Origin: an uncultured delta proteobacterium
GTDB taxonomy: Bacteria > Myxococcota_A > Polyangia > Polyangiales > Polyangiaceae
Direction of reading: 5' to 3'
DNA length: 64,000 nucleotides
NCBI GenBank assembly: GCA_903892415.1
Contig: CAITIQ010000344.1
Location: forward strand, 268,221-332,220
Below the pieces are notes generated by a model. The model had not been told where the DNA came from, did not search any database, and worked only from the letters and a program-made list of their open reading frames with translations. The number at the start of each line of letters is the position of its first letter. Position 1 is the stretch's first letter. Shown here in pieces: positions 18,217 to 26,812 of this stretch. The position numbers and the translations under genes are program-made.

Positions 18217-19380
18217 TGCCTCGAGGATGCCGTTTACACCAACCTCATAGTTCCACGGTTGGATTAGCTCAAAGGAGCGAGCGCCCATTTCCGCGAGGCG
18301 TTGAGGGTCAGCAATCACCTCATCAATCCTGTTAGCTAGTTCCTTGACGTTGCCCATGGGGAAGGTGAAGCCGTTGCGCCCCTCTTCAATGAAGTCTCCG
18401 GCTGACTGAACACGGTCTGAGGTGATGACCGGTAAGCCAAAGCACATCGCTTCACGAACTGTTAGCGGGTTCACCTCGTGTTCCGATGGTAGTACGAATA
18501 CGCTTGCCAATGCATAGTAGCGGCCGAGCGTGCTCATGTTCTGTGGGCCGACGAACTTCACACGCGGGAGCGCCTTCTCGCGACAATACGTTTGCAGTTC
18601 CTCGTTCATCGGCCCCCCACCAACCATGACCAGATTGGCCGGCGTCTTCAGCTGCTCGAACGCAAGTAGCAGGTCTTTCGGCCGCTTGACCGGACGCATC
18701 AACGAGACGTGCAACAGCGTCGGGAGGGATGGATCGAGTCCTAGCTCGCGCAGCGCCGACTCACGATCGCCTCGGCGCTCCTGCGCTTCCCGCATCCAGC
18801 GCTCATTGTCCACGGCCAACGGTGACCAGAAGATCCGCTCAGCAGGCACGCCGTAGTGTTGATAGAAGGCGCGCGCTCTCCCGCTCATTGCCAGCGCTGC
18901 ATCAATGTTCGCCGTAAACTGACGTCTAAACGTCTCACGTAGCCAAGCGGGGCGCTGCGAGTTCGAGTCGAGCACGGTATCTCCGTGGAAGAGGATTGGA
19001 AGGCGCAGCGCCTTGGCACAGCCGAAGGCCAGAATCTCCGTCGCCGCCACATACCCATGCAGATACAAGGCGTCGAAGCGACCAAGTAGTAGCTCGTTGG
19101 CGATCCCCAGGTTGAGCTTGGCCGTGGGCCGTTGGCGATGCGGGTGGGGGCTGTAGTTGCGGAGGAATTTATGCCGATACCCTTCCAGAAGTGGAATATC
19201 CCAGACGAACGTTTGCCCGAGCCCCTCCACGACAGCGGGCTTGATGCCAACCTCACTCATGTAGAACACGGTAAGGTCAACCTCAGGTCGTTTGGCGAGC
19301 CGCTGCAGCAGCGGTACGATGTACTGGATTGGATGTGAAATCAGCGCAGCTAACTTAGTGGGACGATCGGCTGCGAGCAT
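18184..19380 (-). CDS. Glycosyltransferase family 4 protein
   Basis: A 398-residue GT-B fold enzyme expected to add a sugar to the growing lipid-linked glycan in the cytosol. The N-terminal domain opens with KLAALISHPIQYIVPLLQRLA. The C-terminal GT1 domain has LLHVSLMRPVKRPKDLLLAF (about residues 225-245), VMVGGGPMNEEL and the nucleotide-sugar-binding segment PSEHEVNPLTVREAMCFGLP (about 325-345). ATG at 19380 is favoured over the first in-frame ATG (19401) because family members begin close to the KLAALISHP strand. It is divergent from the next glycosyltransferase, leaving a 161-base shared upstream region. Confidence 0.85.
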   Translation of the reverse strand: MLAADRPTKLAALISHPIQYIVPLLQRLAKRPEVDLTVFYMSEVGIKPAVVEGLGQTFVWDIPLLEGYRHKFLRNYSPHPHRQRPTAKLNLGIANELLLGRFDALYLHGYVAATEILAFGCAKALRLPILFHGDTVLDSNSQRPAWLRETFRRQFTANIDAALAMSGRARAFYQHYGVPAERIFWSPLAVDNERWMREAQERRGDRESALRELGLDPSLPTLLHVSLMRPVKRPKDLLLAFEQLKTPANLVMVGGGPMNEELQTYCREKALPRVKFVGPQNMSTLGRYYALASVFVLPSEHEVNPLTVREAMCFGLPVITSDRVQSAGDFIEEGRNGFTFPMGNVKELANRIDEVIADPQRLAEMGARSFELIQPWNYEVGVNGILEALGAVVQRAGK

Positions 19381-19541
19381 GCCCTTGCCTACTACTCGCA
19401 CGGTGGCTGTGCAAGTGATGAGCCCGACGATCGAGAGAGCAAGGCTTTACAGAGCCGCGCGGGGATGCTTGGATTCTCCGGTGTCATCTACTGAGCTCGC
19501 CGGTCACTCCTGCCTGAGCAAGCGGCCCTCGCTTCGCTGAC

Positions 19542-20534
19542 ATGTTGCGCGTCCACTATTTTCAACGCCGACGGCGGCCAAACGCCAACTTCAGTCTGGA
19601 GTTCATCTTTGACGACGTGCGCAAACGCCTTCGCAGCGAGGTGGACGCCCGTGTGGTGACAGCGCCTTGTTACAGCAACGGATTTTCTCGCAGAGTTGCG
19701 ATCGCTGCCCATGCCGCAGTTCAACAGGGGGAGATCAACCACATCACTGGCGACATTACCTTCGTAGCCATCCCGCTGCGCAAAGAGCGCACGGTGCTCA
19801 CCATGCTCGATTGCGGTAGCGTCTTGCACGCCCGTGGCCTCAAGCGCCTACTGCTTCAGAAGGTGTGGCTGGAGTTGCCTGTCGCTGGCAGCGCCGTGGT
19901 GACGACGATCTCCCAGCAAGCCAAGGCAGAGATTGTCGCTCTGACCGGCTGTGACCCGGCCAAAGTCATCGTCATCCCAGTCGCGATTTCGCAGCAGTTT
20001 CAGTTCACGCCACGAGAATTCAATCAAGAGCGGCCGCGGATCCTCGCGCTCGGCACCGCTCCGAACAAGAACCTGGAGCGGCTCATCGCTGCGATTGATG
20101 GTCTCGCCTGCACCCTGGTCATCATTGGGCAGTTGCCGCAAGAACATCGCGACGCCCTTGTTCAGCGGCAGATTCAGTTTGAGAACTATTACAATCTAAG
20201 CAGTGAGGCCGTGATAGAGCAGTATCATCGCTCTGACTTAGTGAGCTTCGTGTCCACCTACGAAGGCTTCGGTATGCCAATCCTGGAAGCTCAGGCTGTA
20301 GGTCGTCCGGTGATAACGAGCAACCTGAGCTCGATGCCTGAGGTAGCTGGGGACGCTGCATGTCTCGTCAATCCACTGGACGTAGCCTCGATTCGCAGCG
20401 GGCTTCTCCGTGTAATCGAGGACGCACCCTATCGAGAACAGCTCGTCGTGCGTGGCCGAGAGAACGTGAAACGCTTCGATCCCGAGAGGATCGCTCGGCA
20501 ATATCTCGAGGTCTATCAAAAGCTAGCGAGCTGA
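19542..20534 (+). CDS. Glycosyltransferase (GT1/GT4-like)
   Basis: A 330-residue transferase, compact for the GT4 family. The donor-binding half is clear: PRILALGTAPNKNLERLIAA (about residue 165), then SFVSTYEGFGMPILEAQAVG (about 232-251) with the E-x7-E pattern and RPVITSNLSSMPEVAGDAA. The acceptor-binding N-terminal domain starts MLRVHYFQRRRRPNANFSLE and shows no sign of truncation. Its gene ends 12 bases inside the convergent GDP-mannose dehydratase gene. The linkage it makes cannot be predicted. Confidence 0.8.
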   Translation: MLRVHYFQRRRRPNANFSLEFIFDDVRKRLRSEVDARVVTAPCYSNGFSRRVAIAAHAAVQQGEINHITGDITFVAIPLRKERTVLTMLDCGSVLHARGLKRLLLQKVWLELPVAGSAVVTTISQQAKAEIVALTGCDPAKVIVIPVAISQQFQFTPREFNQERPRILALGTAPNKNLERLIAAIDGLACTLVIIGQLPQEHRDALVQRQIQFENYYNLSSEAVIEQYHRSDLVSFVSTYEGFGMPILEAQAVGRPVITSNLSSMPEVAGDAACLVNPLDVASIRSGLLRVIEDAPYREQLVVRGRENVKRFDPERIARQYLEVYQKLAS

Positions 20535-21485
20535 AGGAGTGGCCGGACTCAACATCTTGCGCGCAATCTCCGCCATCTTTGTTTTCGCCTCCCAGTGAAG
20601 GATCTCTCTCGCCCGCGCTGGGTTTCCGCAGCTTCGTCGAATGTCACTTGGACGCAGCAATTCAGGGTCGGTGTCGACGTGCTCCTGATAGTCGAGACCT
20701 AGCTCGGCAAACACCGAGGCCACAAAGTCGCGCAGGGAGTGAGTCTCCCCAGTAGCAATCACGAAGTCCTGCGGCTTTTCGATCTGCAGCATGCTCGCCA
20801 TAGCCTCGACATACTCAGGTGCCCAACCCCAATCGCGCTCGATATCGACGTTGCCGAGCTTGAGCCTTTCTTTGCTCCCGCCCGCTATTCTCTTGGCAGA
20901 CTCAATCACTTTGCGAGTTACGAAGCGCTCGGGCCTCAAGGGGGATTCGTGATTGAAGAGGATCCCTGAACAAGCCCAAATGCCATAGGCGTCTCGGTAG
21001 TTCGCTACAGTCCAATAGGCGGTGGCCTTGGCGACACCGTACGGGCTTCGTGGCATAAAGGGAGAGACCTCTGTTGCTCCGCCGGGCGGTGTCTCTCCGA
21101 AGCACTCACTGGAGCAGGCGTTGTAGAAGCGCGCTTTGCTCTTGAGCACCCGCAGCACCTCGAGGATGTTGAGCGTACCGAAGGCGATGCTCTCCAAGGT
21201 TTCTACCGGCTGCTCGAACGAGAGGCCCACCGAGCTTTGCCCCGCGAGGTTGTAGATCTCATCGGGAGTGTGCTTCAGCAATGCTTGGAGAACGCTTCTA
21301 AAGTCCGTGAGCGCCATCGAGATGAGGGTCACCTCGTTCTTGATGCCGAGGGTGTTCAGTCCGGAAAAGCTTGAGAGCTGGGCGTCACGTGAGGTGCCAA
21401 TGACTTGATAGCCGCGCTCGAGCAGGGTGCGCGCGAGGTAAGCGCCATCCTGGCCAGACACTCCACTGATCAGCGCTCGCTTCAT
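20523..21485 (-). CDS. gmd: GDP-mannose 4,6-dehydratase
   Basis: A 320-residue extended SDR enzyme that should convert GDP-mannose to GDP-4-keto-6-deoxymannose, the precursor of rhamnose, fucose or perosamine units. The cofactor motif is ISGVSGQDGAYLARTLL (residues 6-22), the catalytic Tyr-Lys pair is in SPYGVAKATAYW, and NHESPLRPERFVTRKV is typical of the Gmd family. The active-site Ser/Thr region reads YNACSSECFGETP. No reductase or aminotransferase specific for the product is next to it, so the final sugar is unknown. It is convergent with the preceding transferase and divergent from the next. Confidence 0.85.
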   Translation of the reverse strand: MKRALISGVSGQDGAYLARTLLERGYQVIGTSRDAQLSSFSGLNTLGIKNEVTLISMALTDFRSVLQALLKHTPDEIYNLAGQSSVGLSFEQPVETLESIAFGTLNILEVLRVLKSKARFYNACSSECFGETPPGGATEVSPFMPRSPYGVAKATAYWTVANYRDAYGIWACSGILFNHESPLRPERFVTRKVIESAKRIAGGSKERLKLGNVDIERDWGWAPEYVEAMASMLQIEKPQDFVIATGETHSLRDFVASVFAELGLDYQEHVDTDPELLRPSDIRRSCGNPARAREILHWEAKTKMAEIARKMLSPATPSAR

Positions 21486-21583
21486 GTTCGTTCTGTAGCT
21501 CCAATTGGCACCGCCACCAAGTTAAGGAGTGTCTCTAACAAAGCTGGGCAGCACAGCCGTGGCGGTCGTGATAGGAGGTGGCT

Positions 21584-22684
21584 GTGAAGCTCGTCTACAT
21601 CGTTGATTGGCTCCCGCCAGACTACGGGGCAATCGGCCAATATGCGCTGAAGGAGGCGCGCGAGCGGGCCGAGCATGGGGATGAGGTTCACCTTTGGGGC
21701 CTTTCTTCCAGGCAAAGCAGCGAAGAAGTCGAGCTCTTGGGGGCAGGCAGACTCGTGATTCACCGCCTGCTTTCGGGCGCTGTACCGCGCAGCAACCTCC
21801 GCGAGCGAGCCCGTTGGACGCTCGGGACCAACGCACGTCTTGTTGCGAGCGCCCTTCCTCAGATGCGCAGTGCAGACGAGATCTTGTTCACGGCCAGCCC
21901 GCCGTTTTTGGAACACCTCATCATTCCGCTGAGGCGGTTGCTGAAGGGTCAGGTGATCTTCCGCATCGCCGACGTTCACCCGGAAGTGTTGATGAATGAA
22001 GTGGGCCGGGTTCCAGCCTGGTTACGTGCGTTTCACGCACTGACCCTGCGCCGACGGCGTGAAGTGAGTGTGCTGGAGGTGCTGGGCGAGGACCAGCGTG
22101 AGCTCATGATCGCGAATGGCGTAGCTCCAGAGCGAGTGCGCTTGCGCCGGAGTGGGTCCCCCATTTCCTGGGACAGTCAGTGCGGAAAACTCGCTCGACC
22201 GCCAGCGCTCGACGGTCTCGCAATACTGCTTTATTCAGGCGCGGTTGGTCATGCACACGAGATCGACACCTTCGTCGCGGGCTATGCACTCCACCATCAA
22301 CGGGGGTTGGGCGGCGTGGGCCTATGGCTGAACGCCGAGGGAACCTTTGCCGACCGCTTCGAGCAAGAGGTCCGCTCCCGCGGGCTGCCGATTCACCGCT
22401 CGAAGACGGTTCCACTCGCAGAGCTTTGCAGCCTACTCAATACGGCTGACGCACACCTGATCACGCTCAAGGACGCCTATGTCGGCTTGGTCGTCCCATC
22501 CAAGATGTACGCCTGCTTGGCCTCGGGAAAGGACATTCTCTACGTCGGAAGCCCGCGGTCAGACGTGGACCTCTTGTGCCGACGGCAACGACCAGACGGC
22601 TACTTCCAAGCAGCTGTTGGTAACTCCGACGGGGTAGCAGCCGCGCTAAACGCACTCTCTCGGCGCGTGTCCGAGGGCTCGTAA
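21584..22684 (+). CDS. Glycosyltransferase family protein (GT-B, WbuB-like)
   Basis: A 366-residue putative glycosyltransferase. It begins VKLVYIVDWLPPDYGAIGQY, where PPDYGAIGQY resembles the N-terminal loop of WbuB-type GT4 enzymes. The C-terminal half includes LLYSGAVGHAHEIDTF and LKDAYVGLVVPSKMYACLAS, which matches the donor-site helix of these enzymes. GTG at 21584 is chosen because GGAGG at 21574-21578 lies 5 bases upstream; the in-frame GTG at 21578 would overlap that ribosome-binding site. A 165-base gap separates it from the next gene. Confidence 0.75.
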   Translation: MKLVYIVDWLPPDYGAIGQYALKEARERAEHGDEVHLWGLSSRQSSEEVELLGAGRLVIHRLLSGAVPRSNLRERARWTLGTNARLVASALPQMRSADEILFTASPPFLEHLIIPLRRLLKGQVIFRIADVHPEVLMNEVGRVPAWLRAFHALTLRRRREVSVLEVLGEDQRELMIANGVAPERVRLRRSGSPISWDSQCGKLARPPALDGLAILLYSGAVGHAHEIDTFVAGYALHHQRGLGGVGLWLNAEGTFADRFEQEVRSRGLPIHRSKTVPLAELCSLLNTADAHLITLKDAYVGLVVPSKMYACLASGKDILYVGSPRSDVDLLCRRQRPDGYFQAAVGNSDGVAAALNALSRRVSEGS

Positions 22685-22849
22685 CGTTGTCCGCGACGCT
22701 GAACTCGCTCTGAACGTAAACGCCACCACCCGCAACAAACCCACTGCCTTCGCCATGAAGGCTTCTGCACCCACAAGAATGATCGCGCAGCGCTCGCGCT
22801 TGCCGGGGGAGGCTTCCCGGGATACGAGTGCGCCCGCAAAGGTGAACGT

Positions 22850-23842
22850 ATGAGCCAGCCCTCCACTCGCAAATCCATCCTCGTTACCGGCGGAGCCGGG
22901 TTTATCGGTTCCCATCTCAGTGAGAGGCTTCTCGCTGCCGGCCACAAGGTGTCGGTGATCGACGATTTGTCGACTGGTTCACTCAAGAACATCGAGCATC
23001 TCCGGTCGAACCCCGACTACCACTTCTGCCGAGATACGGTCCTCAACAACCTGGTTCTGGATCGGCTCATTTCCCAAGCAGACGTGGTGGTGCACCTGGC
23101 CGCGGCGGTGGGTGTGCAGCTGATCGTAGAGCGGCCGGTGCACACGATTGAAACCAACGTTGCCGGCACGGAGACGGTGCTGCGTACGGCCTTGCGCTAC
23201 GGCGCGAAGGTGCTGATTGCCTCTACCTCCGAGGTGTACGGCAAAGGCTCCAAGATCCCCTTCAATGAGGAGGATGACGTGCTTCTGGGCAGCACCGCCA
23301 AGAGCCGGTGGGCCTACGCCGCCAGCAAGATGGTCGACGAGTTTCTCGGCCTTGCATACCACCGCGAGCACAACCTCGAGGTCGTTTGCTTCCGTCTCTT
23401 CAATACCGTTGGTCCTCGCCAGACGGGCCACTACGGAATGGTGATCCCGCGCTTCGTTAAGGCCGGACTCGCCGGCGAGTCGATTCCCATCTACGGGGAC
23501 GGCTCGCAGTCACGTTGCTTTTGCGACGTCGCCGACGTGATTCGCGCCATTCACGGGCTGATGGATCACCCGGATGCAGTGGGTCGCGTGTTCAACATCG
23601 GTGGCCTCCAAGAGATCAGCATTGCCGGCCTCGCTGAGAAAATTCGGGATCTGACTGGCGGCAAGTCCGCCATCCAGAAGATCCCCTACTCGGAGGCCTA
23701 CGCTCCTGGATTTGAGGACATGCAGCGACGCCAACCCGACATCTCACGTATCAATGAGCTGATTGGTTGGAAGCCGGAGCTCACGCTTGACGAGATCCTC
23801 GTGCGCGTTCGTGATTGGATGGTTGATTCTCGGAGAAGCTGA
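22850..23842 (+). CDS. NAD-dependent epimerase/dehydratase (NDP-sugar modifying)
   Basis: A 330-residue extended SDR protein with TGGAGFIGSHLSERLL (about residues 14-29), VIDDLSTG and the catalytic motif YAASK preceded by STSEVYG. It resembles UDP-glucose 4-epimerase and UDP-glucuronate decarboxylase families. The segment FRLFNTVGPRQTGHYGMVIP is common in both, so the product (UDP-galactose, UDP-xylose or an N-acetyl form) is open. It probably supplies an activated sugar to this locus. The stop overlaps the next ATG (TGATG), indicating coupled translation. Confidence 0.85.
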   Translation: MSQPSTRKSILVTGGAGFIGSHLSERLLAAGHKVSVIDDLSTGSLKNIEHLRSNPDYHFCRDTVLNNLVLDRLISQADVVVHLAAAVGVQLIVERPVHTIETNVAGTETVLRTALRYGAKVLIASTSEVYGKGSKIPFNEEDDVLLGSTAKSRWAYAASKMVDEFLGLAYHREHNLEVVCFRLFNTVGPRQTGHYGMVIPRFVKAGLAGESIPIYGDGSQSRCFCDVADVIRAIHGLMDHPDAVGRVFNIGGLQEISIAGLAEKIRDLTGGKSAIQKIPYSEAYAPGFEDMQRRQPDISRINELIGWKPELTLDEILVRVRDWMVDSRRS

Positions 23843-24873
23843 TGTCTCTGTCCGTTCTGATCCTCGGCGTTGAAGGCGACTGGGGATTGATGGGCTCGTA
23901 CGGTAGAGCCTTCGCCGAAGTGGGCGGAGATGTATCGTATTGGAACTTTAGTGCCGCAGTCGCGGCCCACGCACGGTTTGGGAAGGTCGGGCAGCGAATC
24001 GCTGGCTACCTTCCAATCGAGCCTTGGATCCTCAAGGCCAACCGAGACCTGATTACGACTGTCATGGAACGCAAGCCAGACGTGGTCGCGTTCACCGGCG
24101 CGGACTTGCGAGCTGGCGCGTTGGCGCAGCTAAAGATTGCCTGCCCCAAGACCAAGCTCGTCTTACTTTGGCAAGACACGCTGTTGAACCTTGGTGACGC
24201 GCTACTCAATTGCATGCGGGTGGTGGACATCGTGGGCTGCTACTCCCAAACCGCAATTGCCCAACTTGAGTCGCTCGGGGCAAAGAAGGTCCTCTGGACG
24301 CCTTTCGCAATGGATTGCGAGTTATTTTCCGAGCAGGTCGATATCAGCCCGAGCGAGCGTCTCTCCTTTCAGAGTGACGTGAGCTTCATTGGTAACCATC
24401 GACCAGAGCGTGAGCGCGACATCCTTCGGTTGCTGGACGCTGGGGTAAAAGTAAAGGTTTGGGCAGCAGCTACCTGGCCGAAGTTGGCGAGGAACAAGGA
24501 CCGAGTAGCTGAGTATTTTCAGGGTAAGCCACTGTTCGGCAAGGACGTCGTCAAGGCGATGCGCTGCTCGACTCTAGCGCTCAATCTCATCGACCCTTTG
24601 AACTTCCCGGCGGCCAATATGCGTGTCTTCGAGACCTATGCATGTTCGGCCACTCCGCTATGTTCTCGTTGTCCTGAGGTTGAGAGTATTTTTCCAGATC
24701 GGGAGGCGGCGTTTTACTTCGATGATGCCCAGCTGTCGCAAACGGCGCTCGCGCTTTTGAAGCAGAGTGAGCTCGTCAAGGCGGTCGGGGAGCGCGGGCG
24801 TCAAGCGGCATTGGCGGCGCACAAATACGCGCACCGAGCTCACGCTATCCTTCACGCGCTGGAGTTGAATTGA
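23842..24873 (+). CDS. CgeB-like glycosyltransferase
   Basis: A 343-residue protein resembling the CgeB/spore-maturation glycosyltransferase group. Indicators are DVSFIGNHRPERERDILRLL (about residue 180), then LALNLIDPLNFPAANMRVFE and TYACSATPLCSRCPEVESIF, which form the donor-site part of the Glyco_trans_1_2 domain. The N-terminal domain starts SVLILGVEGDWGLMGSYG. It likely acts in the cytosol on the same glycan as its neighbours. Its start overlaps the epimerase stop by one base, and a FkbM methyltransferase follows. Confidence 0.7.
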   Translation: MSLSVLILGVEGDWGLMGSYGRAFAEVGGDVSYWNFSAAVAAHARFGKVGQRIAGYLPIEPWILKANRDLITTVMERKPDVVAFTGADLRAGALAQLKIACPKTKLVLLWQDTLLNLGDALLNCMRVVDIVGCYSQTAIAQLESLGAKKVLWTPFAMDCELFSEQVDISPSERLSFQSDVSFIGNHRPERERDILRLLDAGVKVKVWAAATWPKLARNKDRVAEYFQGKPLFGKDVVKAMRCSTLALNLIDPLNFPAANMRVFETYACSATPLCSRCPEVESIFPDREAAFYFDDAQLSQTALALLKQSELVKAVGERGRQAALAAHKYAHRAHAILHALELN

Positions 24874-24916
24874 GCTTCCTCGTTTACCAACCTAACGGAA
24901 CTACTCGGTGACCTCG

Positions 24917-25738
24917 ATGTTAAGGCAGCTAAAGTCAATGCTCCCCAGTCCAGTAAAAGCGGGGCTCCGGCAGGTTGCCTACGCATCCTTTGCAGCAGAT
25001 CCCAAGAGCTATTGGGACTACCTGAGATTGACTCAGGCACCGAGGGGCCGGAGCGCAGAGGCCGCAATGGCGCAAATCCGGGTGCGGCAGTTGGGTGGCT
25101 CGGAGGTTTCGCTCAGGCCAGGGACAACGGATGCAACCACGGTCTTCACCACCTTCGTGCACCGGTATCACCGTCCCCCACGAGACGCCCAGATTCGGCA
25201 CGCGCCTGTAATCATGGACCTTGGGGCCAACATCGGTCTAACGATGGCCGATTTTGCCACCGCCTACCCCGAGAGTCGTGTCATAGGCGTGGAACTCGAC
25301 CATCAAAACGCCGAGATCTGCCGACGTAACATCAGCCCCTGGCGCAATCGACTCCAACTCGTCGAAGGAGCGGTTTGGTTCGAGGACGGCCAATTGACCT
25401 ATGAGGTCAGCTTTGGCTCCGAGGACGCCTTCACGGTGTCGCCTTCGGAGAAATCCACGCGCGGAACAGCCGTCACCGCACGCGCCATGAGCATTACGAG
25501 CATTCTGCGCGAGGTAGGCGACCCGCCCATCATCGATTTCCTGAAGATGGATATCGAGGGCGCCGAAAGCTCCGTCCTTGAGAAGAATACGGATTGGGCC
25601 GCTCGCGTGAAGGCGATCAAGGTGGAGCTCCACCACGGCTACACGCATGACGCCGCGATCGCTGCGCTTGAGCGGATGGGGTTTTCAGCGCGCCGAGCTT
25701 CGGATCACGTCGACTCAGTAGAAGGTGTTCGTCCCTGA
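24917..25738 (+). CDS. FkbM family methyltransferase
   Basis: A 273-residue SAM-dependent methyltransferase. Motif I is VIMDLGANIGLTMADFA (about residues 99-115), followed by VIGVELDHQNAEICRRN. The FkbM-typical IDFLKMDIEGAESSVL lies near residue 210. These enzymes O-methylate sugars or other small acceptors; sugar methylation fits the locus. GTG at 24908 is an equally possible start three codons upstream. The last 34 bases overlap the convergent acyltransferase remnant. Confidence 0.8.
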   Translation: MLRQLKSMLPSPVKAGLRQVAYASFAADPKSYWDYLRLTQAPRGRSAEAAMAQIRVRQLGGSEVSLRPGTTDATTVFTTFVHRYHRPPRDAQIRHAPVIMDLGANIGLTMADFATAYPESRVIGVELDHQNAEICRRNISPWRNRLQLVEGAVWFEDGQLTYEVSFGSEDAFTVSPSEKSTRGTAVTARAMSITSILREVGDPPIIDFLKMDIEGAESSVLEKNTDWAARVKAIKVELHHGYTHDAAIAALERMGFSARRASDHVDSVEGVRP

Positions 25739-26791
25739 GGCGGCCCATTCGTTGCGTTGGGGCTGCGCGCCAGCAGCCTTTGACGAATAGCGAGGAAGGG
25801 TCGTTCTACCAAATGGTGCACGAATAGTGCGGCTCCCGCCATACAGATAAAGCGCCAGAGCATGCCCTTCAGGGTGCCGGCGCCACCCATCATTTCGACC
25901 AACGATCGCGGCAGCACATTGTGCGTTAAATAGATGGCGTAAGTCAGACCTCCCAAGTATGTGAGGCCGCGGAAAGAGAATCGCGACCACGCAGAACTCC
26001 CATGCACGCATGGGAGGAATACCATTGCAAAGGTCCACGTTCCGAGGGTGGGAGCGGCGATGAACATCCAACGGCTTGGAGGCGGAGGAACGGTCACGAG
26101 CACCGCGATGGTGCCGACAATCCCCACAACACCAAGCAGCGTTGCCATGCGACCTAGACGCTCCCAGACCAAAGGATGCCGCTGATACATGAGTGCAAAT
26201 AGCAACCCCAGGAACAGCCCGTGACTCCGCTCATGGGTAAGGAATGGAATTGTTTCGTTTGCCTCAAAGTTGGCGAACCTCGACCCGACTGCCACAGCCT
26301 CCAAGGCAAACGTTAGAAGCAACGCAATTGGTAGAGACCGGACCTTCCGCAACAGAAGCACAACGAGCGGCAGCACTAGATAGAAGTGCTCCTCGACACA
26401 AAGCGACCAGGAGATCATGTATCGGAGATCTCCGCCGTACACCTGGGTAAAGGTTAGGTGCGTAAGGATGACCTTCCAGGATTGTGGCCCATGAAACTCA
26501 GGGGCTCCCGGGAGGAAGTAGAGCGTGAGCAACATGAAGTAATAGGGCGGTAGCGTTCTCATCCAGCGCTTGAAGTAGAAGCGCCACGGTTTCATTGGGC
26601 CCCTCTCATCTTCCCGAAGGAGCTGCCCGCCGAGCAGCCAGCCACTAATGAGCATGAACAGGTCAACGCCCATCCAAAGCGCGTTGCGTGTCGACGCTAA
26701 GCCCGGCACCTTCAGCACGAGATTCGGCGTATGGGCCAATACCGTCATGCAGAAGATCGAGCGTCGGAAAGCGCAGCTCGGCTTGTCTCAT
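25705..26791 (-). pseudogene. Acyltransferase 3 family gene with an N-terminal frameshift/deletion
   Basis: An integral-membrane O-acyltransferase reading frame of 347 residues can be opened at ATG 26748, but it lacks the first family motif. A second frame starting at ATG 26791 encodes MRQAELRFPTLDLL, the normal beginning of this family, and stops matching at 26750. Downstream, the frame from 26748 resumes at MTVLAHTPN and continues with GVDLFMLISGWLLGG. Relatives have LDxLRxxAxxxxVLxH in one frame, so about six codons (R-x-x-A-x-x) are missing and the frame is shifted. A loss of about 17 bases at 26749 explains this. The remaining helices and the C-terminus look intact. Confidence 0.7.
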
Positions 26792-26812
26792 TCGACCGAC
26801 GGACTCCGTGCC

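Noticed and set aside
22755..22853. A 32-codon rightward frame that ends in an ATGA overlap with the epimerase start
   Set aside because: No clear ribosome-binding site or recognisable sequence; likely chance, though a leader peptide cannot be excluded.
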